The translations under genes were made by a program, and so were the position numbers. Shown here in pieces: positions 16,323 through 24,588 of a stretch of DNA of 64,000 nucleotides (position 1 is its first letter; each line of letters starts with the position of its first letter). The DNA is from Psychrobacillus sp. INOP01 (GTDB lineage: Bacteria; Bacillota; Bacilli; Bacillales_A; Planococcaceae), in NCBI RefSeq assembly GCF_018140925.1, contig NZ_CP073315.1:1-64000 (forward strand). The letters run 5' to 3'. The notes under the pieces were generated by a model, which was not told the DNA's origin, did not search any database, and saw only the letters and a list, made by a program, of their open reading frames with translations.

Positions 16323-17062
16323 ATGATGAAAATAGTACCCCCTAAGCTTTTTTTTATAAAGGTGGAGAGAAAGCCGTTTTACTATTACATTCTTTTACAA
16401 GCAATACGAATGATATGAAAAAGTTAGGGAAGTATCTGCAACAGAACAATTATTCTTGCTATGCACCATTATTCAGTGGACACGGTTTAACAGCAGAAGA
16501 ACTTCTCACATATAGACCGTCAGATTGGTGGCAAGATGTACTGAACGGTTACCAGTTATTGAAGGATGAAGGTTTTGAAAAAATAGCTGTGATTGGTCTT
16601 TCTCTTGGTGGTGTGTTTGCATTAAAAGTTGGTCAAGAGTTGGAGATAAATGGTGTTGTGACAATGTCAGTGCCAATACATAGGGAAGCTACTTTTCTAC
16701 AAAAGCGTGTCTTTCATTATGCAAAAGGATACAAACAATTTGAAGGGAAAAATGAAGAACAAATAAATTTTGAAATGAAACGTTTTCAAAATATGTCTAT
16801 CGATTCATTAGTTGAGTTCCAACAGCTAATTGATACAACGATGGATAAATTAGCACTTTTAACGTCACCAATTCGTATATTATACGGTGAATTAGATGAA
16901 CCATTGTATAAAGAGAGTGCAGAGGTAATTTTTCAAAGCGTTGCGACGAATCAAAAAACAATGAAGGGTTTCCCAAACTCTAAACATTTAATGACATTAG
17001 GCACGGACATTAACGACGTGAACCAAGATATTCTTACATTCTTAAATGATTTAACTTGGTAG
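16323..17062 (+). pseudogene. est: Carboxylesterase (Est30/YvaK type), frame broken in a T-tract
   Basis: The protein matches Geobacillus Est30-type carboxylesterases along its whole length. MMKIVPPK is read from ATG 16323. The frame then shifts in a run of eight T (16348-16355), and the other frame continues FYKGGEKAVLLLHSFTSN to the end. The nucleophile is in GLSLGG, the acid in GELDEP, the base in NSKHLM. One extra T would restore a 246-residue protein, the family's usual length. So this is a one-base deletion, a sequencing error, or a gene rescued by polymerase slippage. Without rescue, translation could only start internally (ATG 16415), losing the first strands. Confidence 0.75.
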
Positions 17063-17071
17063 TTTTAATGA

Positions 17072-17152
17072 ATCTTCAACTAAAAATAGCTTTACTTCAA
17101 GAAGGAGTAAAGCCTTTTTTTCTTCAACTAACGCGGCAGGTTAGTTGAAGAT
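17072..17152 (+). repeat. Dispersed repeat, complete short unit
   Basis: TCTTCAACTAAAAATAGCTTT, stem GCTTTACTTC/GAAGGAGTAAAGC with seven T, then CTTCAACTAACGCGGCAGG and TTAGTTGAAG, an 11-bp right stem. Confidence 0.85.
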
Positions 17153-17202
17153 GAATGGGAGTTTTTATGTCGCATTTGACATATTATATGTACTAAGAAA
17201 AT

Positions 17203-17233
17203 TAAAAAGGGCAATCAAATATAGATTGCCCTT
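17203..17233 (-). terminator. Terminator of the DUF3231 gene
   Basis: AAGGGCAATC/GATTGCCCTT stem with T-run on the minus strand, 8 bases beyond the stop. Confidence 0.85.
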
Positions 17234-17240
17234 GGAATTA

Positions 17241-17765
17241 TTATTGTTTATCTGGAAAGTCTACATGTAGTGGTGGAGGAACAAGCCAACCTTTACTTTT
17301 ATTCAATCGTAACAATTTGGCACCTAGTTGAACTTTATTCAGATGGAATTGACCATACATTAAACCGATATCTTCTCTAATGGACATTCCCATAGCTTGA
17401 CTGGAAGCAACTAAACCGGCAGCTACATTCATTGAAAGTGAAGCGCTGATTTCAGGATCGTAAAATCTTGCACCAGGTGGAATGTCCTCTAATCTAGCTT
17501 CCGGACGTTCAGGTGGTGCTGGAGGAAGCCCGACGCCATTTACTTTTAATATCTTTTCTAATTGCTTATTTTCGTCTTTCATACTGAGAATAAATTCTTC
17601 AATTAGTTTTGCTAAATCTTGGTCACCAGTGTGGTTAATAAACGTTTGATATGCAGCAATCAATCCATTGTTTGTAGCCAGATTTGTCCAGACACCGAAC
17701 ACTTCACCATAATGTAACGGTTCATCTTTTGGATTTCCACTTAATATTCCCATAATCGCACTCAC
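17241..17765 (-). CDS. DUF3231 family protein (ferritin-like helices)
   Basis: A 174-residue DUF3231 protein. One four-helix repeat starts at LHYGEVFGVWTNLATNNGLI (about 17-36). A Pro-rich linker (GVGLPPAPPERPEARLEDIP) and a second helical part (SMNVAAGLVASSQAMGMSIR) follow. Many relatives have two such repeats (about 330 residues); this is the single-repeat form. The family is linked to spore-coat-like CotF proteins; the role is unknown. It lies alone on the minus strand between two repeat copies that point the other way. Confidence 0.8.
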   Translation of the reverse strand: MSAIMGILSGNPKDEPLHYGEVFGVWTNLATNNGLIAAYQTFINHTGDQDLAKLIEEFILSMKDENKQLEKILKVNGVGLPPAPPERPEARLEDIPPGARFYDPEISASLSMNVAAGLVASSQAMGMSIREDIGLMYGQFHLNKVQLGAKLLRLNKSKGWLVPPPLHVDFPDKQ

Positions 17766-17880
17766 TCCCTAACTAATAGTAATTTTTTTCATACAGTTAC
17801 TAGGATGTCCAGAGTATAAAAGATTATTCAATTGTATGGAAAATTTAAGTTATATGTACAGTAAAGTTTAATTCGTTGTT

Positions 17881-17957
17881 CGAACATAATGTGTAATAAA
17901 AGAGAAGGTGCTTATTCAACTAACGGGTGCTTTAGTTAAACAAGACCATCATTAATC
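17881..17957 (+). repeat. Dispersed repeat, left half with conserved upstream flank
   Basis: ATAATGTGTAATAAAAGAG, AAGGTGCTTATTCAACTAAC, GGGTGCTTTAGTTAAACAAG, ACCATCATTAATCGGG. The second arm of the GATGGTC hairpin is missing. Confidence 0.75.
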
Positions 17958-18043
17958 GGGCCAGATTGAGGAGTAAATATAATAAAAATTTGAGTTTTAT
18001 TATTGAAATTATTGAACTCGGCTGAAAAGGTTTAAGAGCAGCA

Positions 18044-18124
18044 TTCAGCCATCCAATAATTCTTTTTGGAATTCAAAGCAATCAAGGCATGAGTCCAGTT
18101 GAATACCGAACACATGCCCCATAA
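18044..18124 (+). pseudogene. AraC-family regulator, C-terminal remnant
   Basis: The frame reads FSHPIILFGIQSNQGMSPVE then YRTHAP and a stop. This is the end of an AraC/XylS DNA-binding domain (FSxxFxxxxGMSPxxYR). Nothing of the preceding domain remains in frame. Confidence 0.55.
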
Positions 18125-18188
18125 AGACAGACTTTTATAACTGTCTATTTGACAGGTAAATATTTAGTTATAGCCAGGCTTTGATGAA

Positions 18189-18485
18189 TTATTCATATTT
18201 TAGTTCTGTATAGTGCAAGACATTTGGATAATTATCATAGAATCGTCTAAGTATCGAGTCCCATTTTTTGAATTTTGGACTCCCTACAAAGCCATCTAGA
18301 TGATCTTCTAAATTCCTCCAATTAACAATGAGTAAAAAATGAGTTAGATTCTCCTTATTTCGAAGAAGTTTGTGAGATAAGTACCCCTCAGAGCTACTTA
18401 AAATAGGGAATGCTTCGTTAATTGTTTGTATAAATTCCTCCACTAACTCTTCTTTGATGATTAAAATGGCATGTTCAACAATCAT
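18189..18485 (-). CDS. Antibiotic biosynthesis monooxygenase (ABM) domain protein
   Basis: A 98-residue single ABM-domain protein with a dimeric ferredoxin-like fold. It shows MIVEHAILIIKEELVEEFI, then FPILSSSEGYLSHKL and FLLIVNWRNLEDHLDGFVGS. Such proteins act as small oxygenases, haem-degrading enzymes or stress proteins; the substrate is unknown. It is the last gene of a minus-strand operon (IclR regulator, MFS transporter, UPF0303, ABM), 15 bases behind UPF0303. A damaged copy of its first part lies at 30832-30950. Confidence 0.82.
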   Translation of the reverse strand: MIVEHAILIIKEELVEEFIQTINEAFPILSSSEGYLSHKLLRNKENLTHFLLIVNWRNLEDHLDGFVGSPKFKKWDSILRRFYDNYPNVLHYTELKYE

Positions 18486-18500
18486 TAGTTCATAAACTCC

Positions 18501-18956
18501 TTATTTCTTTAAGAAACGTTTTACTCCCTCGACAGCATAATCGTGATCAAGTTGAGGTGTAAGTCCTGCTACTGTTACACTTCCAATTACACCTATGTCT
18601 TTAATACGTATAGGGAAAGAACCGCCTATCGCTTGATAATCAGATGATTGAAGAAGAGAGCTTTCACCATGAGTCGTTCCTAGCTTTTCGAATCTCGCTC
18701 CAATATAATGTGAGCTTCTGTTGTAATGATCCACTACGCGTTTTTTTCGATATAGCCAAAATACATTTTCTTCTGAAGTACCATCCATTAAATGGGTGAA
18801 TATAGGTACTCGATTACGCTCAATATGAATAGCTACAGCTTTATTATTTTTTTTTGCATAATTAATTAATGTCATACCAAGATTTAAAGCATCTTCATTA
18901 GTAAATGTTTCAAACTGCAATTCCTTTTCAACGTTTTCTAGTTGTTGTAAGTTCAT
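18501..18956 (-). CDS. UPF0303 / HbpS-like (haem-degrading-domain) protein
   Basis: A 151-residue protein of the UPF0303/DUF336 fold. Family marks are NYAKKNNKAVAIHIERNRVP, VFWLYRKKRVVDHYNRSSHY and AIGGSFPIRIKDIGVIGSVT. The function is not established; related proteins bind haem or small aromatic ligands. Its neighbours in one transcript (MFS exporter before, ABM after, 14 and 15 bases apart) suggest a shared role in handling a small molecule. The start is supported by AGGGAGAG. Confidence 0.85.
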   Translation of the reverse strand: MNLQQLENVEKELQFETFTNEDALNLGMTLINYAKKNNKAVAIHIERNRVPIFTHLMDGTSEENVFWLYRKKRVVDHYNRSSHYIGARFEKLGTTHGESSLLQSSDYQAIGGSFPIRIKDIGVIGSVTVAGLTPQLDHDYAVEGVKRFLKK

Positions 18957-18970
18957 AAATAAACTCTCCC

Positions 18971-20149
18971 TTAAAATAATCTTTGTTTTTTATCAAATTT
19001 ATAATTCAGTACAGATAGAAGAAATGCGAATGCCACCATTATCGCACCAACCCATGCAGTATCTAAATACGTTAAATAGTCTATTGCTAATCCACCTAAG
19101 GTAGATCCTGCAGCGATCCCTACATTAAAGGCTGATATATTTAGTGCAGATGCAATATCTTTTGCAGAAGGAACCAATTTTTCAGCAAGCATTACAATGT
19201 ACGCTTGAACTCCTGGAGACATCATAAATGAAAATAACCCTAACAAAATAATAGATAAAATACTTAATTCTTTACTTGGTAGTAGTATCATTTGTAATAA
19301 AAGTACGAACCCTTGAAGTAAAAAGACGAAGCGTAATGATTTAACTGGATGCTGATTGGCCATTTTCCCACCCACTATATTTCCAATGGCAACGGCAACT
19401 CCATAAACTAAAAGCAGCAATGAAATAGATCCAACTGAGTACCCACTGATTTTTTCTAGTATAGGAGCGAGGTAGGTAAACAACGAAAAAGTTCCACCAA
19501 AACCTAATGCAGTCATTAATAGTGCTAGTAGGATTCGTTGATTTTTCACAAGTTGCCATACATCTTTAAGAGTAGGAGGATCTGTCTGTCTATACACTTT
19601 ATCAATGGCAAATACGTTTACGATTAGCCCAATAATGCCGAGTATAGCTACAGCACCGAATGTAGCGCGCCAGCCAAACTGTTGTCCAATATAAGTTCCC
19701 ATTGGAACACCAGCTATAGTTGCTACTGTTAATCCGGTAAACATAATTGAAATAGCTGTACCTTTTTTGTTTTCTGGTACGATATCGGCAGCGACTGTAG
19801 TTGCGATTGCAAAAAATACACCATGTGCGATAGCAGTAATAATTCGTGAGAACATTAATACTTCATATGTTTCTGCAATGGACGAAATTGCGTTACCTAA
19901 AATGAAAACCATCATTAAGATTAGTAAAAATCCTTTTTTCGGAATACGCCCTGTAATTGCTGTTACAATTGGAGTTCCAACAGCAATTGCTACTGCATAA
20001 CCAGAAATTAAAGCGGCAGCTTTTGTCACCGGAATAGATAGATCATCAGCAACTGTTTGAAGTAAGCCTACAATGACGAACTCGGTTGTTCCAATGGCAA
20101 AAGCACTGATGGCCAAAGAAAATAATGCAATGTATACTTTTATTGACAT
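18971..20149 (-). CDS. MFS transporter, DHA1 (AraJ/YdhP-like) family
   Basis: A 392-residue 12-helix major facilitator. The first helix has the FAIGTTEFVIVGLL signature of the AraJ/YdhP drug or sugar efflux group, and motif A is GRIPKKGFLL. GWRATFGAVAILGI is also typical. It should be a proton-driven exporter in the cell membrane. It is the second gene of a four-gene operon behind an IclR-type regulator, which probably senses the exported compound. Confidence 0.9.
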   Translation of the reverse strand: MSIKVYIALFSLAISAFAIGTTEFVIVGLLQTVADDLSIPVTKAAALISGYAVAIAVGTPIVTAITGRIPKKGFLLILMMVFILGNAISSIAETYEVLMFSRIITAIAHGVFFAIATTVAADIVPENKKGTAISIMFTGLTVATIAGVPMGTYIGQQFGWRATFGAVAILGIIGLIVNVFAIDKVYRQTDPPTLKDVWQLVKNQRILLALLMTALGFGGTFSLFTYLAPILEKISGYSVGSISLLLLVYGVAVAIGNIVGGKMANQHPVKSLRFVFLLQGFVLLLQMILLPSKELSILSIILLGLFSFMMSPGVQAYIVMLAEKLVPSAKDIASALNISAFNVGIAAGSTLGGLAIDYLTYLDTAWVGAIMVAFAFLLSVLNYKFDKKQRLF

Positions 20150-20192
20150 CTCTTAATCTATTCTCCTTCCTCAAACTTTAGAGTGTTTTCCA

Positions 20193-20924
20193 TCAAAGCA
20201 TTTTCGATATACGCGAACTACATTGAATAAGTTTTTTACTAAAAGTTTTATCAAATTTTTTATTTAACCGAAGGGCTGGACCAGCTATCGCAACAGCTGA
20301 AATCATATTTCCCTCAAAGATGACAGGAGCAGCAATACAGCGTAGACCTATTTCCGTCTCTTCGTCATCTACTGCGTATCCTTGCTTACGAATGACCTTT
20401 AGGTGTTCTTTTAATAAGTGTAAGTCTACAAATGTATTTTTTGTATTTTGCACTAAAGTTAATTCATTAAGGATTCCTACGAGTTTGGTTTCATCTGAAA
20501 AAGCTAATATGACTTTTCCTAGAGCGCTTAAATGTACAGGGGCCCGGTCACCAACCTCCGAGTGTGCCCTCATTGAATGAGTGCCATCAACAACTTGTGC
20601 GGTAACTACTTCCGTACCATAAAGAATTCCAACATAGGCTGTTTCTCCAACTTCTCTACTCAACTCATATAAAGGTGGAACTGATAACCAATTTGCTCTA
20701 GAGTTAAAGGAAGTAGATAAAGATCCCATCTTATTAGTAAGACTATAGGAATTATCATTTTTTTTGACATAGCCCATTATTTCAAGGGTATATAACAAAC
20801 GAAAAACTGTTGATTTATTAAATGAAAATATTTGTATAACTTCAGTAAGTGTCATATCTTTTTCTCGCAAAGCATCTAAAATTAGAAGTCCTTTTTTCAA
20901 TGTAGCTACTTCGTATTGCTTCAA
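20193..20924 (-). CDS. IclR-family transcriptional regulator
   Basis: A 243-residue regulator. The N-terminal winged helix is LKKGLLILDALREKDMTLTE, then SFNKSTVFRLLYTLEIMGYV. The C-terminal GAF-like effector domain has HLSALGKVILAF and GLRCIAAPVIFEG, both family signatures. A TTG start at 20924 after AGAGAGG gives the usual length; longer readings add an unlikely hydrophobic leader. It lies 43 bases before the MFS gene and probably controls the operon. The effector is unknown. Confidence 0.88.
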   Translation of the reverse strand: MKQYEVATLKKGLLILDALREKDMTLTEVIQIFSFNKSTVFRLLYTLEIMGYVKKNDNSYSLTNKMGSLSTSFNSRANWLSVPPLYELSREVGETAYVGILYGTEVVTAQVVDGTHSMRAHSEVGDRAPVHLSALGKVILAFSDETKLVGILNELTLVQNTKNTFVDLHLLKEHLKVIRKQGYAVDDEETEIGLRCIAAPVIFEGNMISAVAIAGPALRLNKKFDKTFSKKLIQCSSRISKML

Positions 20925-21200
20925 TGTATTACCTCTCTTTCGTACGTTGTTCATAATATAATGTGGAGAAATAAAATTCAAAAAAAGAGAAAAAGTTTCT
21001 ATATTTGAAACAACACCTTTAAATAAGGATAGTATTACCAAACATTTTTCTATTTATATGTAGTATTCACAAAATATGAAATGAAATCTTCTTTTCGCTC
21101 TTGTTCAGCTTTCTTTTTTGTTTTTAATTGAACTTATAAGTATGGTCAGATTTGAGCTGTTAAATTAAAGGACGCGATTTTTAATGAGCATCTCTTTTTT

Positions 21201-21235
21201 CTTGTTCAACTAACGCAGCAGGTTAGTTGAACAAG
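21201..21235 (+). repeat. Dispersed repeat, right module, perfect 14-bp hairpin
   Basis: CTTGTTCAACTAAC (21201-21214), loop GCAGCAG, GTTAGTTGAACAAG (21222-21235). It is the cleanest right module in the window. Confidence 0.85.
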
Positions 21236-21237
21236 GA

Positions 21238-21451
21238 TTATCAAACCAAGCTATTGAGGAGACTCGTATTATCAAGGGGGATTATTATGAAAATAAAATT
21301 GATTATCCAAAAATGGATAAGATTGGATATATAAATCGAATTTATGGGGTGGTTAAATGTGAACCCAGTCACGTTAATTGATTTACCTTCCGAATCCTTG
21401 TTGCCACTAGTAAGTTCTCCCAGGGGATTAGGCATCATATTTTATTTTTAA
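21238..21451 (+). pseudogene. Coding-like remnants, unassigned
   Basis: Right after the repeat hairpin one frame reads SNQAIEETRIIKGDYYENK and IDYPKMDKIGYINRIYGVVK to a stop at 21381. An overlapping frame from GTG 21359 reads NPVTLIDLPSESLLPLVSS to a stop at 21451. Both look like protein, yet neither has a proper start or full length. I cannot name the family. A decayed captured gene is the simplest reading. Confidence 0.35.
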
Positions 21452-21530
21452 TAGTATGTTACTGATTTATAGCTAGATCACCACATATTACTTTGATTTG
21501 TTACTTAAAAATATCATCCTGAAAAAATTA

Positions 21531-21559
21531 TTGACAAATTTACTTCTAATCCGTATAGT
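21531..21559 (+). promoter_or_regulatory. Sigma-A promoter of the T-box/permease transcript
   Basis: -35 TTGACA (21531-21536), 17-bp spacer, -10 TATAGT (21554-21559). It sits directly upstream of the T-box leader. Confidence 0.85.
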
Positions 21560-21599
21560 ATTGGATATTGTTAAAATTTTTCAGATATAATTTTAAAAA

Positions 21600-21871
21600 C
21601 GCAAAGATCAGGAGTAGTAAAAGCTCATTATTCGGTAAAGAGAGCTGCGGGTTGGTGCAACGCAGTCCAATGATACTTTGAACTTGCCAGGGAGTGGTAA
21701 AGCTAAAGATTAGGATTTAATCTATTCTCTGGTTTTAACGATTGACCTTCGTTACAAGGTTTTTAAAGCAGGGTTCGAAGAGAACCAATAAGAGTGGTAC
21801 CGCGGTAAGCTTAAGGCAAATCGTCTCTTTCTTCATTTGATTATGAAGAAAGAGACGATTTGCCTTTTTTG
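21600..21871 (+). promoter_or_regulatory. T-box leader, probably leucine-specific
   Basis: A tRNA-sensing riboswitch. Stem I has the AG-bulge and distal-loop pattern (AAAGAGAGCTGCGGGTTGG). The invariant T-box AGAGTGGTACCGCGG lies at 21791-21805. The terminator (21813-21870) has a 23-bp near-perfect stem and six T; the antiterminator would pair through the T-box. The specifier appears to be CTT in GAACTTGCC at about 21688, a leucine codon. Uncharged tRNA-Leu should therefore allow expression of the permease. Confidence 0.9.
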
Positions 21872-21891
21872 ATATATTGGGAGGTTAGGAT

Positions 21892-23241
21892 ATGGAAACT
21901 GACAAACGGAATTTACAGAGGACAATGACTTCAAGACATATTACAATGATGGCATTAGGCGGTGCCATTGGGGCAGGTTTATTTAAAGGAAGCAGTTCAG
22001 CAATTGATATGGCTGGCCCATCCATACTAATTGCTTACTTGATAGGGGGCATCATTCTATTATTCATCATGCAAGGTTTAGCTGAAATGGCAGTCCGCAA
22101 TAGCGGTGCAAGAACATTCAGGGATCTTGTCCAATCTATTTTAGGAAAGTATCCTGCCTATTTCCTTGATTGGATCTATTGGAAAATGTGGGTATTAAAC
22201 ATCACGGCCGAATCAGTTGTTGCGGCTATTTTCATTCAATATTGGCTGCCTGAATATCCAATCTGGATACTGGCATTAGCTGTTTCAGTGTTAGTTACAG
22301 CAATCAACTTGCTATCAGTAAAGGTTTTTGCTGAAACGGAGTACTGGCTTGCTTTAATTAAAATTACCGTCATCATTGTGTTCATAATGGCAGGATTATT
22401 GTTACTGCTCGTGACTTTTGGTGATCATACAGCTGTCGGTTTCTCTAACTTAACTGACCATGGCGGTTTCTTTCCGAATGGATCAACAGGTTTAATCACG
22501 GCGATGTTGGTGGTAATTTATTCATATGGCGGTACAGAAATTATCGGGGTCACATTGGCAGAAACGAAAAATCCCGAAAAAGTGGTTCCAAAAGCCGTTC
22601 GCAGTACATTGATCAGGATCATTTCTTTCTATATCATTCCATTTTTCATCATCGTTAGTTTAATTCCTTGGAACGAAGTAAACGGGGTGCCTGAAAGTCC
22701 GTTTGTGATGGTCTTTCAAATGATAGGGATTCCAGGTGCAGACCATATTATGAACACCGTTGTTCTACTGGCGATCATTTCATCGATGAACTCTGGATTG
22801 TATGGTTCATCACGCGTCCTGTATACACAAGCCGTGGACGGTCGCATTCCGAAAATTTTTTCACGTTTATCCAAGAAGAAAGTTCCTGTTTACGCAATAT
22901 TAATGTGTACTTCCGCTTTATATGGAGGTGTACTGATTTCATTATTTGCTGGAAGCAAGACCTTCGAATTCCTGATGGGATCGCTGGGATATACCGTATT
23001 ATTCATCTGGTTGATCATTGCCTTAGCCCATTTGAATTCACGTAAACAACAGCCCGGAAAAACAAGTTCCTATTCAGTTAGATGGTTCCCGTATACGACT
23101 TGGGCAGCAATCATCGCTTTAATAACGATCCTGATTGGAATCATTTTCACGACATCCATCATCGTAACAATCATTACACTTTGCATCTACATCTTTATTA
23201 CCTTAACGTATGTATGGCAAAGACGCTTTAATAAAATCTAG
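21892..23241 (+). CDS. yvbW: APC-family amino acid permease (YvbW-like)
   Basis: A 449-residue, 12-helix amino acid permease of the AAT subgroup. It has GGAIGAGLFKGSS in helix 1, the YSYGGTEIIGVTLAETKNPE signature in the middle, and SSMNSGLYGSSRVLYTQA later. It imports an amino acid with protons. A T-box leader with an apparent leucine specifier precedes it. B. subtilis yvbW is, as I recall, a T-box(Leu) permease, hence the symbol. GGGAGG lies before the ATG. The leucine assignment rests on the specifier reading and is tentative. Confidence 0.85.
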   Translation: METDKRNLQRTMTSRHITMMALGGAIGAGLFKGSSSAIDMAGPSILIAYLIGGIILLFIMQGLAEMAVRNSGARTFRDLVQSILGKYPAYFLDWIYWKMWVLNITAESVVAAIFIQYWLPEYPIWILALAVSVLVTAINLLSVKVFAETEYWLALIKITVIIVFIMAGLLLLLVTFGDHTAVGFSNLTDHGGFFPNGSTGLITAMLVVIYSYGGTEIIGVTLAETKNPEKVVPKAVRSTLIRIISFYIIPFFIIVSLIPWNEVNGVPESPFVMVFQMIGIPGADHIMNTVVLLAIISSMNSGLYGSSRVLYTQAVDGRIPKIFSRLSKKKVPVYAILMCTSALYGGVLISLFAGSKTFEFLMGSLGYTVLFIWLIIALAHLNSRKQQPGKTSSYSVRWFPYTTWAAIIALITILIGIIFTTSIIVTIITLCIYIFITLTYVWQRRFNKI

Positions 23242-23351
23242 AGACTTCCCTAGTGTATTTTGTAGACTACATAATATGGATCAGATTCTTTATGATACCG
23301 AAATAGATGTTGATTTTCTTATAGACACGGACACAGAATTTCTACACCCTC

Positions 23352-23490
23352 TTATTAAGCAAACGGGTACTTTAGTGAAACAAGACCATCATATTGATGG
23401 TCTATTTTTACGTCTAAAATATTAAGAAGGCTTCAGCGTTACAATGTGAAATGTTACACTTAAACTTACGCATCAGTTTAGTTGAAGAAG
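23352..23490 (+). repeat. Dispersed repeat, complete long unit
   Basis: TTAAGCAAACGGGTACTTTA, stem GACCATCA/TGATGGTC with T-run, GTCTAAAATATT, CAATGTGAAATGTTACACTT, right module AAACTTACGCATCAGTTTAG then TTGAAGAAG. Confidence 0.85.
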
Positions 23491-23533
23491 AAAATGGGAG
23501 TTTTTATATCGAATTTGACACAAATTTCGAAAC

Positions 23534-23565
23534 AAAAAAATGAACTGTGCCAAAAGGACAGTTCA
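23534..23565 (-). terminator. Terminator of the small basic protein gene
   Basis: TGAACTGT...ACAGTTCA stem with TTTTTTT on the minus strand, 12 bases beyond the stop. Confidence 0.8.
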
Positions 23566-23576
23566 ATCAATAGGTA

Positions 23577-23750
23577 TTATTTTACATTCTTTAGAGGAGA
23601 AATGACATTGTTATAAAAAAATCTTTCCCATTTAGCTAACAAACCTTTCCCATTTTCACCACGTTGTATTTCAATTTCGTGGTTTTTATGAAATTCTGCT
23701 TTTCGTTTATTATGATTTTTATGCCATTGATGGATAGCAGCTTGTTTCAT
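23577..23750 (-). CDS. Small basic protein, unknown
   Basis: A 57-residue, highly charged protein rich in His, Lys and Asn (HQWHKNHNKRKAEFHKNHE), with an amphipathic end (LAKWERFFYNNVISPLKNV). It has no membrane segment and no family I recognise. The start at 23750 is chosen because GGAGGAGG lies 7 bases before it. Its own terminator supports it as a real gene. It could be a small stress or nucleic-acid-associated protein; that is a guess. Confidence 0.6.
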   Translation of the reverse strand: MKQAAIHQWHKNHNKRKAEFHKNHEIEIQRGENGKGLLAKWERFFYNNVISPLKNVK

Positions 23751-23912
23751 TTTTATTCCTCCTCCGATTATTCCCATAATTATATCTCTAGGATTGATAA
23801 TTACAAAGTTATTTTAACCAACAAGTTTTGATAAAAAGAAGCAAAAATTACGCAACGAAAAAGGGAGGTGCGTTATTGGGAATAAAACGCTGAAGAAGAA
23901 CAATGTCGTAGT

Positions 23913-23980
23913 ACGACCATAATGTGTAATAAATGAGAAGGTGCTTATTCAACTAACGGGTGCTTTACTTCAATAAGAAG
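23913..23980 (+). repeat. Dispersed repeat, left half with conserved upstream flank
   Basis: CATAATGTGTAATAAATGAG, AAGGTGCTTATTCAACTAAC, GGGTGCTTTACTTCAATAAG. The flank matches those at 4.6 and 17.9 kb. Confidence 0.75.
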
Positions 23981-23984
23981 AATA

Positions 23985-24012
23985 AAAAAACCCAACAATT
24001 ATGTTAGACTTT
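23985..24012 (-). terminator. Terminator of the VOC gene
   Basis: CTAACATAATTGTTGG stem-loop with TTTTTTT on the minus strand, just beyond the stop. Confidence 0.6.
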
Positions 24013-24021
24013 TTATATTTG

Positions 24022-24384
24022 TTACAAATTTTCAAATTGGAGGTATTCTAAAATATTTCCGAAGGGGTCTCTAAAACTAATATATTTTCCTGGAGGGCAA
24101 TTAGTTGGTTCGTCTATAATAAAATTCACTTTTTTCTCTTTTAAGAATTTAACTTTTTCATAAATATCTTCAGTTCGCAATCCTAATACAACTCCTGAAA
24201 TTTCTTGATTATAGGTTGCATTATCGTTCTCTTCTAAAACAAGTGGTAATTCTCCGTGTACAAGTGATATAAGCTTAGGGCCATACTGTTTGTCTAATTC
24301 AAAACCTAAAGTATTCGTATAAAAGTCGACTGCTTTGTTTAAATTTGGCACGTAAATGCTTATAACACAAACTTCACTTTTCAT
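24022..24384 (-). CDS. VOC-fold (glyoxalase/bleomycin-resistance) protein
   Basis: A 120-residue protein with two beta-alpha-beta-beta-beta units, the vicinal-oxygen-chelate fold. Unit 1 is VISIYVPNLNKAVDFYTNTL (about 7-26). Unit 2 ends PPGKYISFRDPFGNILEYLQ, where the last Glu is a usual metal ligand. Such proteins are small isomerases, dioxygenases or drug-binding resistance proteins; the substrate here is unknown. GGGGGG precedes the start. It is a single gene on the minus strand inside the repeat array. Confidence 0.85.
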   Translation of the reverse strand: MKSEVCVISIYVPNLNKAVDFYTNTLGFELDKQYGPKLISLVHGELPLVLEENDNATYNQEISGVVLGLRTEDIYEKVKFLKEKKVNFIIDEPTNCPPGKYISFRDPFGNILEYLQFENL

Positions 24385-24475
24385 ATTAATCCCCCCATTT
24401 TTGGTATTATCATATATATTCTACACTCTCTAACAATCGTCCTTCTTTAGGAATAAAATTTTAACTTGATTCTAT

Positions 24476-24512
24476 TATTAAACTAACGCAGCAGGCTAGT
24501 TAAAAAAGAAGG
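24476..24512 (+). repeat. Dispersed repeat, right module
   Basis: TATTAAACTAACGCAGCAGG then CTAGTTAAAAAAGAAGG. Confidence 0.75.
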
Positions 24513-24588
24513 TATTTTTAGGAGGTTAGCGAAGTAGAATAAGGATTTCAAGTGAAGGGTAGATTACTTCAAAATTTGGAGGGGTAAC

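Noticed and set aside
21241-21438. Minus-strand frame of 65 codons
   Set aside because: No ribosome site, and the plus strand there reads as better protein remnants.
23210-23425. Plus-strand frame overlapping the permease end
   Set aside because: Its second half is the dispersed repeat translated; no homology to a protein is apparent.
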